From: Nitrospinaceae bacterium
GTDB taxonomy: Bacteria; Nitrospinota; Nitrospinia; Nitrospinales; VA-1
Assembly: GCA_029937655.1 (NCBI GenBank)
Contig: JAPYPK010000002.1
Location: 1-40,852 of the forward strand
DNA length: 40,852 nt
Direction of reading: 5' to 3'
A model generated the notes under the pieces. That model was given only the letters and a program-made list of their open reading frames with translations. It did no database searches and was not told where the DNA came from. Positions 33,571 through 40,852 of this stretch are shown here, one piece after another; the first letter of the stretch is position 1; each line of letters starts with the position of its first letter. The position numbers and the translations under genes were made by a program.

Positions 33571-34599
33571 CTACTCATCAGTATTATTTTTCTCAAGATC
33601 GTTTAATCGATTTTCTAGGTCACGAACTTTACGAGATAAGTCGGGAAGCTTAGGAAAAACCGTAACGCTTCTCTTCCAGACATTCAATGGAAGAGCTGGA
33701 ATTCCCCCATAGACGCTATTACTCTTAATGTCACGCAAGGCCGCTGATTTAGCAGCCAGAGTCACATTATCGCCCACAGTAACATGGTCAGAAAGGCCAG
33801 CCTGCCCTGCTAAAACAACATGTTGTCCAAGATTACAGCTGCCAGCAATTCCTACTTGTGCAACCAAAATGCAATGCTCTCCGATCGTGCAGTTATGTGC
33901 CACTTGAACCAAATTGTCAATTTTAGTTCCTTTTTTTATCAAGGTTGTTCCCGTCGCTGCTCGGTCTACACAAGAATTAGCACCTACCTCTACGTTATCT
34001 TCAATCACAACATTTCCAATCTGATTGATTTTGACATGAGAGCCTTTTTCATCCACCGTATAACCAAAGCCGTCCGAGCCAATCACAACACCAGCATGAA
34101 GAGTAACGTGACTTCCTATCATTGAATTACGATAAAGAGTCACATTAGAATGAATAAGAGCACCATTCCCAAGTTCACAGTTATCGCCAATTACTGTTCC
34201 AGCGCAAATCACTACATCATCACCGATCCGAACATTATTGCCTACACATACCAAGGGAGCCAGTGCGATTCTCTTACCTAGTACTACATTAGTTCCGAGC
34301 ACAACTGAGGAGTGAATTCCTAGTTTTGGTTTTGGCTCAGGGTGAAAATGCTCAAGTAGTCTGGCAAATGCTAGCTCTGGGTTAGAGGAAATAACCTGGC
34401 TTATACCTACCTCTTCTTTAGCACTCACTAAGACAGCTGAAGCTTCAGACTCTTTAAGTTTGTCTATAAATTTTTTTCCCTTGGAAAACGTAATGTGCCC
34501 TTTTTTTGCAGTTTCTATAGAGCTCACGCCAGTGATCTCTATAGAAGAATCTCCTTCGACCGTTCCATTTATTTTTTTTGCGACATCACCCAAATTCAT
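33571..34599 (-). CDS. lpxD: UDP-3-O-(3-hydroxyacyl)glucosamine N-acyltransferase
   Basis: Third enzyme of lipid A synthesis, adding the N-linked hydroxyacyl chain. The 342-aa length is standard. An N-terminal uridine-binding domain (ITGVSSIETAKKGHITFSKG) precedes a left-handed hexapeptide-repeat helix from about residue 95 to 300. The catalytic histidine is H235 in VQVAHNCTIGEHC, with GSDGFGY typical of LpxD. A C-terminal helix ends LRKVRDLENRLNDLE-like. AAAGG lies seven bases before the ATG. It follows lolD by 57 bp. fabZ and lpxA, usual partners, are not here. Confidence 0.96.
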   Translation of the reverse strand: MNLGDVAKKINGTVEGDSSIEITGVSSIETAKKGHITFSKGKKFIDKLKESEASAVLVSAKEEVGISQVISSNPELAFARLLEHFHPEPKPKLGIHSSVVLGTNVVLGKRIALAPLVCVGNNVRIGDDVVICAGTVIGDNCELGNGALIHSNVTLYRNSMIGSHVTLHAGVVIGSDGFGYTVDEKGSHVKINQIGNVVIEDNVEVGANSCVDRAATGTTLIKKGTKIDNLVQVAHNCTIGEHCILVAQVGIAGSCNLGQHVVLAGQAGLSDHVTVGDNVTLAAKSAALRDIKSNSVYGGIPALPLNVWKRSVTVFPKLPDLSRKVRDLENRLNDLEKNNTDE

Positions 34600-34656
34600 A
34601 AATTCACCTTTTAAAATTTTCCAGTTGGGTTTTTTTCTTATTCGTCAAAAAAACTT

Positions 34657-35382
34657 TCAAACAAAAGTGCTCTTTTCTACCGGATGAATTACACCGCCTA
34701 CAAGCTCAACAACACGATTCATTTTCGAAGCAATCCGTTGGCTGTGCGTTACAATCACTACTGTTTGCTGAAATTTATGATTGAGTGATTGAATCAGCTC
34801 TATTAAGGAGTCGCTTGCCTTTTGATCTAAGTTTCCGGTCGGCTCATCCGCGAGTATGAGGTCTGGCTTATTAATAAAGGATCTAGCTAAAGCCACCCGC
34901 TGGCTTTCCCCGCCAGAAAGTTCTCCGGGTTTATGGTGTAAACGGTCCTTGAGTCCAACCTGAACCAAGAGCTCTTCTGCCAGTTCGCGAGCTTCTCTTT
35001 TCTCAACCCTGCCTATCAGAGCTGGGAACATCGCATTTTCCAATGCTGTAAAATCAGACAACAAGTTGAAAAACTGGAACACAAACCCCACTCTTTGGTT
35101 GCGAAAGCTTTCTAGATATTCGCTTCCTTTAGAACAAATATTATCTCCACGGAATAAAACCTGTCCTTTTTCTGGATAGTCCAATCCACCAAGAACATGC
35201 AGTAAAGTACTTTTTCCAACCCCTGAGGCACCTATAATGCCTAACATTTCTCCGGCTTTCAATTTAAGGCTGGCCCCCGACAACACATGGAGCAATTGAC
35301 TAGAAATCCTATAACTCTTGTGCAAATTCGTGGCTTCAAGCAAGTGTGGAGTAATAATTTCTGTAGAATTTAAATTACTCAT
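34657..35382 (-). CDS. lolD: Lipoprotein-releasing system ATPase LolD
   Basis: Cytoplasmic ATPase powering release of outer-membrane lipoproteins by LolCDE. The 241-aa protein has Walker A GASGVGKST (51-59), signature LSGGESQRVALAR, Walker B LILADEPTGNLD and the switch H in VTHS. FQFFNLLSDFTALEN is typical of the MacB/LolD clade. The ATG at 35382 overlaps the last 8 bases of lolC, so the pair is translationally coupled. A frame open to 35400 would deepen that overlap and is less likely. Confidence 0.95.
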   Translation of the reverse strand: MSNLNSTEIITPHLLEATNLHKSYRISSQLLHVLSGASLKLKAGEMLGIIGASGVGKSTLLHVLGGLDYPEKGQVLFRGDNICSKGSEYLESFRNQRVGFVFQFFNLLSDFTALENAMFPALIGRVEKREARELAEELLVQVGLKDRLHHKPGELSGGESQRVALARSFINKPDLILADEPTGNLDQKASDSLIELIQSLNHKFQQTVVIVTHSQRIASKMNRVVELVGGVIHPVEKSTFV

Positions 35383-36661
35383 AACGCAATCCATCAACAA
35401 GCTCGAGTTTTGATGCTCGCCAAGCTGGATAGAGAGATGCGGCCAAACAAATTACAACAGAAAAAATAACAATTAAAAAAGAGTCCATATACTGAATTTT
35501 AGATGGAAGGCGATCAAGGTAGTAAATATCACTCGGAAATGCCACAATCCCGAAGATAGATTCTATCGAACTAACTATTTCATTTAAGTTGGGGACGATA
35601 ACAAAGCCAACAGCACAACCCAAGAATGTTCCCACAAGACCAATAAATAACCCTTGATAACTATAAATTTTCATTATACTGCTACAACTAGCCCCCATAG
35701 ACTTTAAAATCGCTACTTCTTTAGCTTTTTCCATCACCAACATAAACAGCGTGCTTACAATATTAAACGCCGCCACAAAAATAATTAAGATCAGAATAAT
35801 AAACATAACAATCTTTTCGAGTTTGAGCGCAGAAAAAAGATTTTTATTCATGCGCATCCAGTCACGGACAAGATAAGGAAAACCTAATTCTTTCTGGATT
35901 GCAGAAGCAATATTCCCAGCCTGCTCGATATCAGCAACCCTCACTTCTATCCCGGAAACACCGTTCTTCATCGAAAAAAATTTTTGCGCCGACTTTAATA
36001 GAATGAATGACAAGTTTGCGTCGTATTCATACATTCCCGACTCGAACACACCAACCACTTTAAATAGTTTCATTCTGGGAATAAGTCCAACAGGAGTCAC
36101 CCGCGAAACAGGTGAAACCATAGACACGATGTCCCCAACTTCCACACCCAGTCTACGCGAAAGCTCCTTGCCTAAAATTATTCCAGCGCGATTTTTTTTT
36201 TCTCTTCCTTTTATTTCTCCAGAAACACTTGATTTCGTCTTCAAGTCCGATACTGTTCCCGACACCATATTCTTCCCTAAATCTGAAACTGTCTCTTCTT
36301 TCTCTGGGTCTATTCCTCGCACAACAATCCCCGAAACTCTATCGCCATTAATTAGCATCACCTGATTCATGATAAATGGTGCCGCTGCTATAACTCCTTT
36401 GACAGAGCGTACTTTTTTCACAATACCATCATAGTTTTCTACCATCGCACGATTCATACTTGACACAACTACGTGAGAGTTAGTTCCCAAGATTTTATCA
36501 CGCAAATCTTTACTGAATCCTGACATAACTGCTATTACCACAATAAGGGCCATGACGCCTAAGCCTACCCCGGCTATTGATATCCAAGTATTAAGAGAAA
36601 TAAATTTTTGTGACTTTTTAGCGCTAAGGTGGCGAATGCTTACGAATAATTCGTAGGACAT
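35375..36661 (-). CDS. lolC: Lipoprotein-releasing system permease LolC/LolE
   Basis: Inner-membrane component of LolCDE, 428 aa. The family N-terminus is clear: YELFVSIRHLSAKKSQKFISL, then a first membrane helix (WISIAGVGLGVMALIVVIAVM). A periplasmic MacB-like domain and three C-terminal helices follow, with FNIVSTLFMLVMEKAKEVAI and ILKSMGAS. Only one permease gene is seen, so it may act as a homodimer, as in species with a single LolF-like protein. It lies downstream of lysS on the same strand, 126 bp away, behind a hairpin. Confidence 0.93.
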   Translation of the reverse strand: MSYELFVSIRHLSAKKSQKFISLNTWISIAGVGLGVMALIVVIAVMSGFSKDLRDKILGTNSHVVVSSMNRAMVENYDGIVKKVRSVKGVIAAAPFIMNQVMLINGDRVSGIVVRGIDPEKEETVSDLGKNMVSGTVSDLKTKSSVSGEIKGREKKNRAGIILGKELSRRLGVEVGDIVSMVSPVSRVTPVGLIPRMKLFKVVGVFESGMYEYDANLSFILLKSAQKFFSMKNGVSGIEVRVADIEQAGNIASAIQKELGFPYLVRDWMRMNKNLFSALKLEKIVMFIILILIIFVAAFNIVSTLFMLVMEKAKEVAILKSMGASCSSIMKIYSYQGLFIGLVGTFLGCAVGFVIVPNLNEIVSSIESIFGIVAFPSDIYYLDRLPSKIQYMDSFLIVIFSVVICLAASLYPAWRASKLELVDGLRYE

Positions 36662-36741
36662 GATGAGTGGTGAGGTTGAAGATTTTTAGACTGAAAACAA
36701 GCTTTTCAGCTCTAACAATAAAATTTTCAAAGAATCAATCT

Positions 36742-36774
36742 AACTTCGCCGTGAAATACCATTCAGGCGAAGTT
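36742..36774 (-). terminator. Hairpin after lysS, probable terminator or attenuator
   Basis: AACTTCGCC (36742-36750) pairs exactly with GGCGAAGTT (36766-36774) over 9 bp with a 15-base loop, starting 13 bases after the lysS stop. On the minus strand it is followed by AGATTGATTCTTT, only a weak U-rich tail; on the plus strand by TTATTATAT. It may reduce rather than abolish transcription into lolC. Confidence 0.5.
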
Positions 36775-36787
36775 TTATTATATCCAG

Positions 36788-38293
36788 TTAAGATTCTTTT
36801 TTTAACTGTGGAAATAAGATAACGTCCCGGATCGATTGAGAGTTAGTAAGAAGCATGACTAACCTGTCCACACCTATTCCCTCTCCCGCAGTTGGTGGAA
36901 GTCCATACTCTAAAGCACGGATAAAATCTAGGTCCATCATGTGAGCTTCTTCGTCCCCGGCATTGCGATCAGAAACTTGCTCCTCGAATCTTTGTTTCTG
37001 ATCTATTGGATCATTCAACTCGGTATAAGCGTTAGCGATTTCCTTCCCCCCAATGAACAATTCAAAACGCTCGACCAACCCCGGGTCTTCCTCTTTCTTT
37101 TTTGATAATGGAGAAAGAGCCAAAGGATAGTCTGTTATATAAATGGGCTGGATCAAGTTGGGTTCAACAAAGTGGTCGAATAACTTTCCCAATACTTTTG
37201 CGTGGCTGTCTTTCTTTTCCAAGGCTACCTTGTTTTCCAGGGCATAGGAAGCAGACTTTTGGCAATCGTTAATATCTTCCAATGGTATTCCCCCAATATC
37301 TACCAAGGATTGCTTAAATGTTTTTCGCCCAAAGGGTTTAGAAAAATCAATGACCTCATTTCGAGTGGCTTCATCTTTTCCACAAGTAAGATCAAAAGTC
37401 ATTTTACCAAATACAGTTTGGCATACATGATGAAATAACTTTTCAGTCAGCCCCATAAGGTCATTATAATCAGCATAAGCTGTATAAAACTCAACCATAG
37501 TAAACTCTGGATTATGATCAGTAGAAATACCCTCGTTCCTAAAGTTTCTATTAATCTCGTAAACTCGCTCAATACCACCCACTACCAGTCTTTTTAGATA
37601 TAGTTCTGGCGCTACCCGAAGATAAAGGTCCATATCAAGAGCATTATGATGTGTCTTAAATGGTTTTGCTGTCGCACCACCTGCAATGGATTGCATCATT
37701 GGTGTTTCTACTTCCAGATAGTCTCTCTGATTAAGGAACTCACGTAGCGCCTGGATAACCTTACTCCTATAGATGAAAACATCTTTCACCTCTGGGTTGA
37801 CTATTAGATCAACATATCTTTGGCGATATCTAAGCTCAACATCCTTTAATCCATGCCATTTTTCGGGAAGCGGTAAAAGCGATTTCGTTAGCAAGGTGAT
37901 TTTTTTTGCAAAAATTGTAAGTTCCCCTGTTTTGGTCTTAGACAGCACTCCCTCCACACCAATAAAATCCCCAATATCGAAAAGACTAAATATCTCGTAA
38001 TTTTCTTCACCAATTTCATCCTTGCGTATATATACTTGAATTTGGCCTGCACGATCCTTGATGTGGCAAAAAGTCGTTTTACCATGACCACGTCTCGCCA
38101 TCATACGCCCACCAACTAAGCACTGCTTACCTACCTCCTCTAGTTCTTCCTTGGAGTTCGCGGAAAACTCATCAACCAGTGAACTGATAGTATTTTTAAC
38201 TTTAAACCTGTTAATATAAGGATTGATACTCTTAGAGTATAATTGCGCAAGCTTGTCTCGTCTAAGCTTCACTAAATCTGTTGGTTCTTCCAT
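36788..38293 (-). CDS. lysS: Lysyl-tRNA synthetase, class II
   Basis: Charges tRNA-Lys. The 501-aa protein has an N-terminal OB-fold anticodon domain (AMMARRGHGKTTFCHIKD-like stretch, FIGVEGVLSKTKTGELTI). The class II catalytic core has motif 2 RNFRNEGISTDHNPEFTMVE, FYTAYADYNDLM and motif 3 GEGIGVDRLVMLLT. Length and motif order are normal. It follows rny on the same strand after 190 bp containing an inverted repeat, and precedes lolC, an order seen in several deltaproteobacterial-type genomes. Confidence 0.97.
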   Translation of the reverse strand: MEEPTDLVKLRRDKLAQLYSKSINPYINRFKVKNTISSLVDEFSANSKEELEEVGKQCLVGGRMMARRGHGKTTFCHIKDRAGQIQVYIRKDEIGEENYEIFSLFDIGDFIGVEGVLSKTKTGELTIFAKKITLLTKSLLPLPEKWHGLKDVELRYRQRYVDLIVNPEVKDVFIYRSKVIQALREFLNQRDYLEVETPMMQSIAGGATAKPFKTHHNALDMDLYLRVAPELYLKRLVVGGIERVYEINRNFRNEGISTDHNPEFTMVEFYTAYADYNDLMGLTEKLFHHVCQTVFGKMTFDLTCGKDEATRNEVIDFSKPFGRKTFKQSLVDIGGIPLEDINDCQKSASYALENKVALEKKDSHAKVLGKLFDHFVEPNLIQPIYITDYPLALSPLSKKKEEDPGLVERFELFIGGKEIANAYTELNDPIDQKQRFEEQVSDRNAGDEEAHMMDLDFIRALEYGLPPTAGEGIGVDRLVMLLTNSQSIRDVILFPQLKKES

Positions 38294-38377
38294 TGAATTA
38301 AATAAGTTAAGATTGGGAGATAAAAGAATACGACTTAAGCTATTTTTATTTTTTCAAAAAAACACACAGTGCAAATT

Positions 38378-38422
38378 AGAGTCTCAATTAGACTATTGGC
38401 TGGCTTTATCATGCGAGACTCT
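38378..38422. repeat. 8-bp inverted repeat between rny and lysS
   Basis: AGAGTCTC (38378-38385) and GAGACTCT (38415-38422) are exact complements with a 29-base loop. On the minus strand (the direction of rny and lysS) a T7 run follows about 20 bases later. It may be a distal rny terminator or a leader structure of lysS mRNA. The rest of the 190-bp spacer is AT-rich with no frame I can support. Confidence 0.45.
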
Positions 38423-38483
38423 TTATTCAAACAGTTTAATGTTTCTCGTTTCCAAAAAATAATAAGCCGCAAAAAAACTAGTA

Positions 38484-40070
38484 TTAATGCGCAACGTCCG
38501 TAAAGCGAGTCTCCCTAATAACGGTAATTTTAACTTCTCCGGGGTATGTCACTTCTTTTTCTATACGTCTAGCGACTTTCTTAGCCAACATGTTGGATTC
38601 CTCATCTGTAGCAATATCAGGAACAACAACAATACGAACCTCACGTCCAGCTTGAATCGCATAAGTTTTTTCAACGCCCTTGAAAGAATCTCCAATTTCT
38701 TCCAGCTTTGTCATTCGCTTCACGTAAGTTTCTAGCATTTCACGGCGAGCTCCTGGGCGAGAAGCAGAAATAGTATCTCCTGCTATAACTAAAACGGCGT
38801 AAAGAGACTCCGGCTCTATGTCTTCATGGTGCGCGCCAATAGCATTAACAACATATTTGTGTTCATTAAACCGCTTGGCAACATCAATTCCCAATTGAGT
38901 GTGCGTACCATCTGTTTGCCGATCGATAGACTTACCAATATCGTGTAAAAGTCCAGCACGTTTAGCAAGTTGAACATCCAACCCTAACTCTGCAGCCAAA
39001 AACCCGCAAACTCTAGCAACTTCTTTAACATGTTCAAGAACATTCTGTGTGTAGCTTGTGCGATATTTAAGCCGCCCTAGCATATGCACCATCTCTGTAT
39101 TTATATTATCTATTTCCAGCTCCATAACGGCTTGTTCCCCAGCCTTCCTAGTTTGGCTCGCGACCTCCTTACGACACTTGGCCACAACTTCTTCAATCTT
39201 TCCTGGGTGAATGCGCCCATCAAGTATCAATTGCTCTAATGTAAGACGGGCAACTTCGCGGCGTATCGGATCGAAGCCGGATAATATTACTGCTCCCGGC
39301 GTATCGTCAATAATAAGATCAACTCCCGTGGCCTGTTCAAGAGCACGAATATTTCTACCTTCACGCCCTATAATGCGCCCCTTAATCGAATCGTCCGAAA
39401 GGGCCACCACAGAGACTGTACTTTCGGCCACACTATCAGACGCTAATCTCTGCACTGCCATGGTGATAATTTTTTTTGCCTCTTCCTCCGCATTATTCTT
39501 CGCATTCTCTTCAATTTTCTTTACTTCTTTTGCTGCATCCAGATGTGCTAAATCGACAACCTTCGCCTTAATTTCTTCTATAGCTTGTTCAGCGGTAAAA
39601 GAGCTGATGATTTCAAGTTTTTTCATTTCTTCCTGAGCCAATGCCTCGTACCGCGACTTTTCATCTAAGCCCGACTGCTTAGTTTTTTCTGCTTCTTTCA
39701 TCCTAGCGGCTAACTGTTTTTCAAAATCTACCAAACTCACCTTCGAAAGCCTTAACTCATCTTCTTTTTTGTGCATTCTACGTTGCTGATCTCGCAACTC
39801 CTCCCGTTTGGCCTGAACTTCTTTTTCGACTTTTTCCTTTTCAACTAAGACTTGCTCTTTTCCTTCAACAACAGCGGCTTTAAATCTATTTTGCGCCTCC
39901 TGTTCTGCTTCTTCGATAATCTTTATCTTTCTGGCTTCAGCTTCCTTAAGCTGGTATTGACTTATTAGTTTACGCAGGAAATAACCAATCAAATAACCAA
40001 CCACCGCTGCCAAAAACATTCCTACAAGCAGGGTGGAAAAATTAAATTTAACAGCTGTAAAAATATGCAT
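38484..40070 (-). CDS. rny: Ribonuclease Y
   Basis: Membrane-anchored endoribonuclease that initiates mRNA decay. The 528-aa product has an N-terminal membrane helix (LLVGMFLAAVVGYLIGYFL) and a long charged coiled coil (about 30-190). A KH domain follows with the GxxG in IKGRIIGREGRNIRALEQAT, then an HD domain with LAKRAGLLHDIGKSID as the metal-binding motif. I chose the ATG at 40070 because GAGG lies eight bases upstream; the ATG at 40076 is only two bases from that site. fthC ends 24 bp upstream, so the two share a transcript. Confidence 0.96.
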   Translation of the reverse strand: MHIFTAVKFNFSTLLVGMFLAAVVGYLIGYFLRKLISQYQLKEAEARKIKIIEEAEQEAQNRFKAAVVEGKEQVLVEKEKVEKEVQAKREELRDQQRRMHKKEDELRLSKVSLVDFEKQLAARMKEAEKTKQSGLDEKSRYEALAQEEMKKLEIISSFTAEQAIEEIKAKVVDLAHLDAAKEVKKIEENAKNNAEEEAKKIITMAVQRLASDSVAESTVSVVALSDDSIKGRIIGREGRNIRALEQATGVDLIIDDTPGAVILSGFDPIRREVARLTLEQLILDGRIHPGKIEEVVAKCRKEVASQTRKAGEQAVMELEIDNINTEMVHMLGRLKYRTSYTQNVLEHVKEVARVCGFLAAELGLDVQLAKRAGLLHDIGKSIDRQTDGTHTQLGIDVAKRFNEHKYVVNAIGAHHEDIEPESLYAVLVIAGDTISASRPGARREMLETYVKRMTKLEEIGDSFKGVEKTYAIQAGREVRIVVVPDIATDEESNMLAKKVARRIEKEVTYPGEVKITVIRETRFTDVAH

Positions 40071-40094
40071 ACCCATTACCTCAATATTATGTAA

Positions 40095-40721
40095 TTAAAC
40101 CTCAACGCCTGACATGTCACGGCATCTTAGTGCTTTAGTTTCTGTAATTAAAAAATGAACCGGTTCATCTAAGTCTGAGTGTGGAACTAAATTAAAAAGT
40201 TGAAAATCATAACCCACCGCGACTCGGCTCACATTTCCGGTGATTTTTTTAAAAAATTTATCATAGAATCCCCCCCCGTAACCAATTCGATTCCCGAAAC
40301 TATCGAATGCTAGGCCAGGCACTACGACAAAGTCTATATTTGAAAAAGGAACTATATCCCGAAATTTAGGAGCAGGTTGTCTAACGTCATACTCTCCTAT
40401 CACAAAATCTATATCCATCGAAGGAATACGGCTTGCCTTTAAATTTTCTCCTCCTGGATCTAGCAATGGAACCAAAACTTGCTTTCCTAACCGTAGGGAT
40501 TCCCGAATTATCCTCTCTGTCTGCACTTCAAAAGAAGTCGAGAGAAAACAAAAAATAGTTTTGGACTTCTTAAATTCATCCATGCCAAACAATCGTTGAG
40601 CAATGGCAAGGTTTTTCTCCTCTTTTTCTAGATCACCAAGCGCTTCTCGTTTTTGAATAATCGTTTTGCGAATCGCTATTTTGGTTTTGGCTACTGACTC
40701 CGAACTATCTGCTAACGCCAT
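40095..40721 (-). CDS. 5-formyltetrahydrofolate cyclo-ligase
   Basis: Converts 5-formyl-THF to 5,10-methenyl-THF using ATP, salvaging folate (FthC/YgfA family). It is 208 aa from the ATG at 40721. The C-terminal signature FGNRIGYGGGFYDKFF is clear, and the N-terminal KIAIRKTIIQKREAL helix is typical of the family. GAGG lies six bases before 40721; upstream codons at 40733 and 40736 lack such a site. A G8 run encodes the GYGGG motif. The neighbour rny 24 bp downstream is a common arrangement in several phyla. Confidence 0.93.
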   Translation of the reverse strand: MALADSSESVAKTKIAIRKTIIQKREALGDLEKEEKNLAIAQRLFGMDEFKKSKTIFCFLSTSFEVQTERIIRESLRLGKQVLVPLLDPGGENLKASRIPSMDIDFVIGEYDVRQPAPKFRDIVPFSNIDFVVVPGLAFDSFGNRIGYGGGFYDKFFKKITGNVSRVAVGYDFQLFNLVPHSDLDEPVHFLITETKALRCRDMSGVEV

Positions 40722-40852
40722 GTCAAACCTCATCAAGTAGTCACACTCAATTATCCAGTCAAAACAACCTTAAATGCAGTCAGGCAAGTAAAAGTTAAGT
40801 CAAAACAAAATAAGTTAAAATCTCTAAAAACACAGGTGAAGCAGCCTTATAA
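40722..40852. other. Upstream region of fthC at the window edge
   Basis: About 130 AT-rich bases with no open frame. It must contain or border the fthC-rny promoter, but no clean -35/-10 pair is visible. In many bacteria 6S RNA or zapA lies just upstream of fthC; the visible stretch is too short and shows no 6S-like hairpin. Confidence 0.35.

Noticed and set aside
40722..40852. 6S RNA upstream of fthC
   Set aside because: Only 130 bases are visible and they show no long interrupted hairpin with a central bubble.
1..40852. Prophage, insertion sequence, CRISPR array, tRNA or rRNA
   Set aside because: No transposase, integrase or phage gene, no regularly spaced repeat, and no cloverleaf or rRNA-like stretch was seen.

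Overview
The window looks like chromosomal backbone of a diderm, respiring bacterium of roughly 40% GC. An outer membrane with LPS and lipoproteins is implied by lpxD and lolCD. Aerobic-type respiration is implied by a bacterial complex I (nuoA-G, nuoN). A prepilin peptidase and many small exported or TPR/FG-GAP/LRR proteins are also present. No phage, insertion sequence, CRISPR array, tRNA or rRNA is visible. Gene content and neighbourhoods (fthC-rny, lysS-lolC-lolD-lpxD, nuoABCDEFG with separate C and D) recall Deltaproteobacteria-like or Nitrospinota-like lineages. A marine Nitrospinota-type organism is my best guess, but that is inference without a database.

Layout. 1-6748 (minus) holds nuoA-B-C-D-E-F-G, tightly coupled, with nuoG running off the left edge. 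A near-consensus sigma70 promoter (6870-6897) drives it. 7119-11754 (minus) holds three envelope proteins: a DUF4159 protein, a vWA/GATase-like membrane protein overlapping it by 4 bp, and a two-TM protein with a degenerate PLD-like domain and a C-terminal beta-sandwich. 11887-13692 (plus) holds a PhnW-like class V aminotransferase and an unknown protein. 14036-15583 (plus) is nuoN, detached from the other nuo genes.

15732-19674 (minus) is a probable operon lipM - FG-GAP protein - TerB-like protein - 58-aa CPxC protein - dtd. 19826-20911 (plus) encodes a secreted protein joining two c-type heme motifs (one CX3CH) to a formylglycine-generating-enzyme-like domain, with its own promoter and terminator. 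21021-23227 holds three unrecognised genes. 23491-28514 (plus) is recA-recX-pilD, a coiled-coil membrane protein and a large TPR protein. 28486-31359 holds a convergent aldo/keto reductase and an ABC exporter with its own promoter.

31377-40721 (minus) reads, in transcription order, fthC-rny-lysS-lolC-lolD-lpxD-LRR protein-accA. This block joins RNA turnover, translation, lipoprotein export, lipid A and fatty acid synthesis. The bamA/skp and fabZ/lpxA genes often found beside lolD/lpxD are not here; an LRR protein takes that place.

Most of the window is housekeeping. The most interesting items are the heme/FGE fusion, the vWA-DUF4159-PLD-like envelope cluster without MoxR/DUF58, nine-base G tracts inside pilD and the LRR signal peptide, a conserved-looking 58-aa zinc-binding protein, and an inverted repeat sitting exactly on a predicted transcription start.
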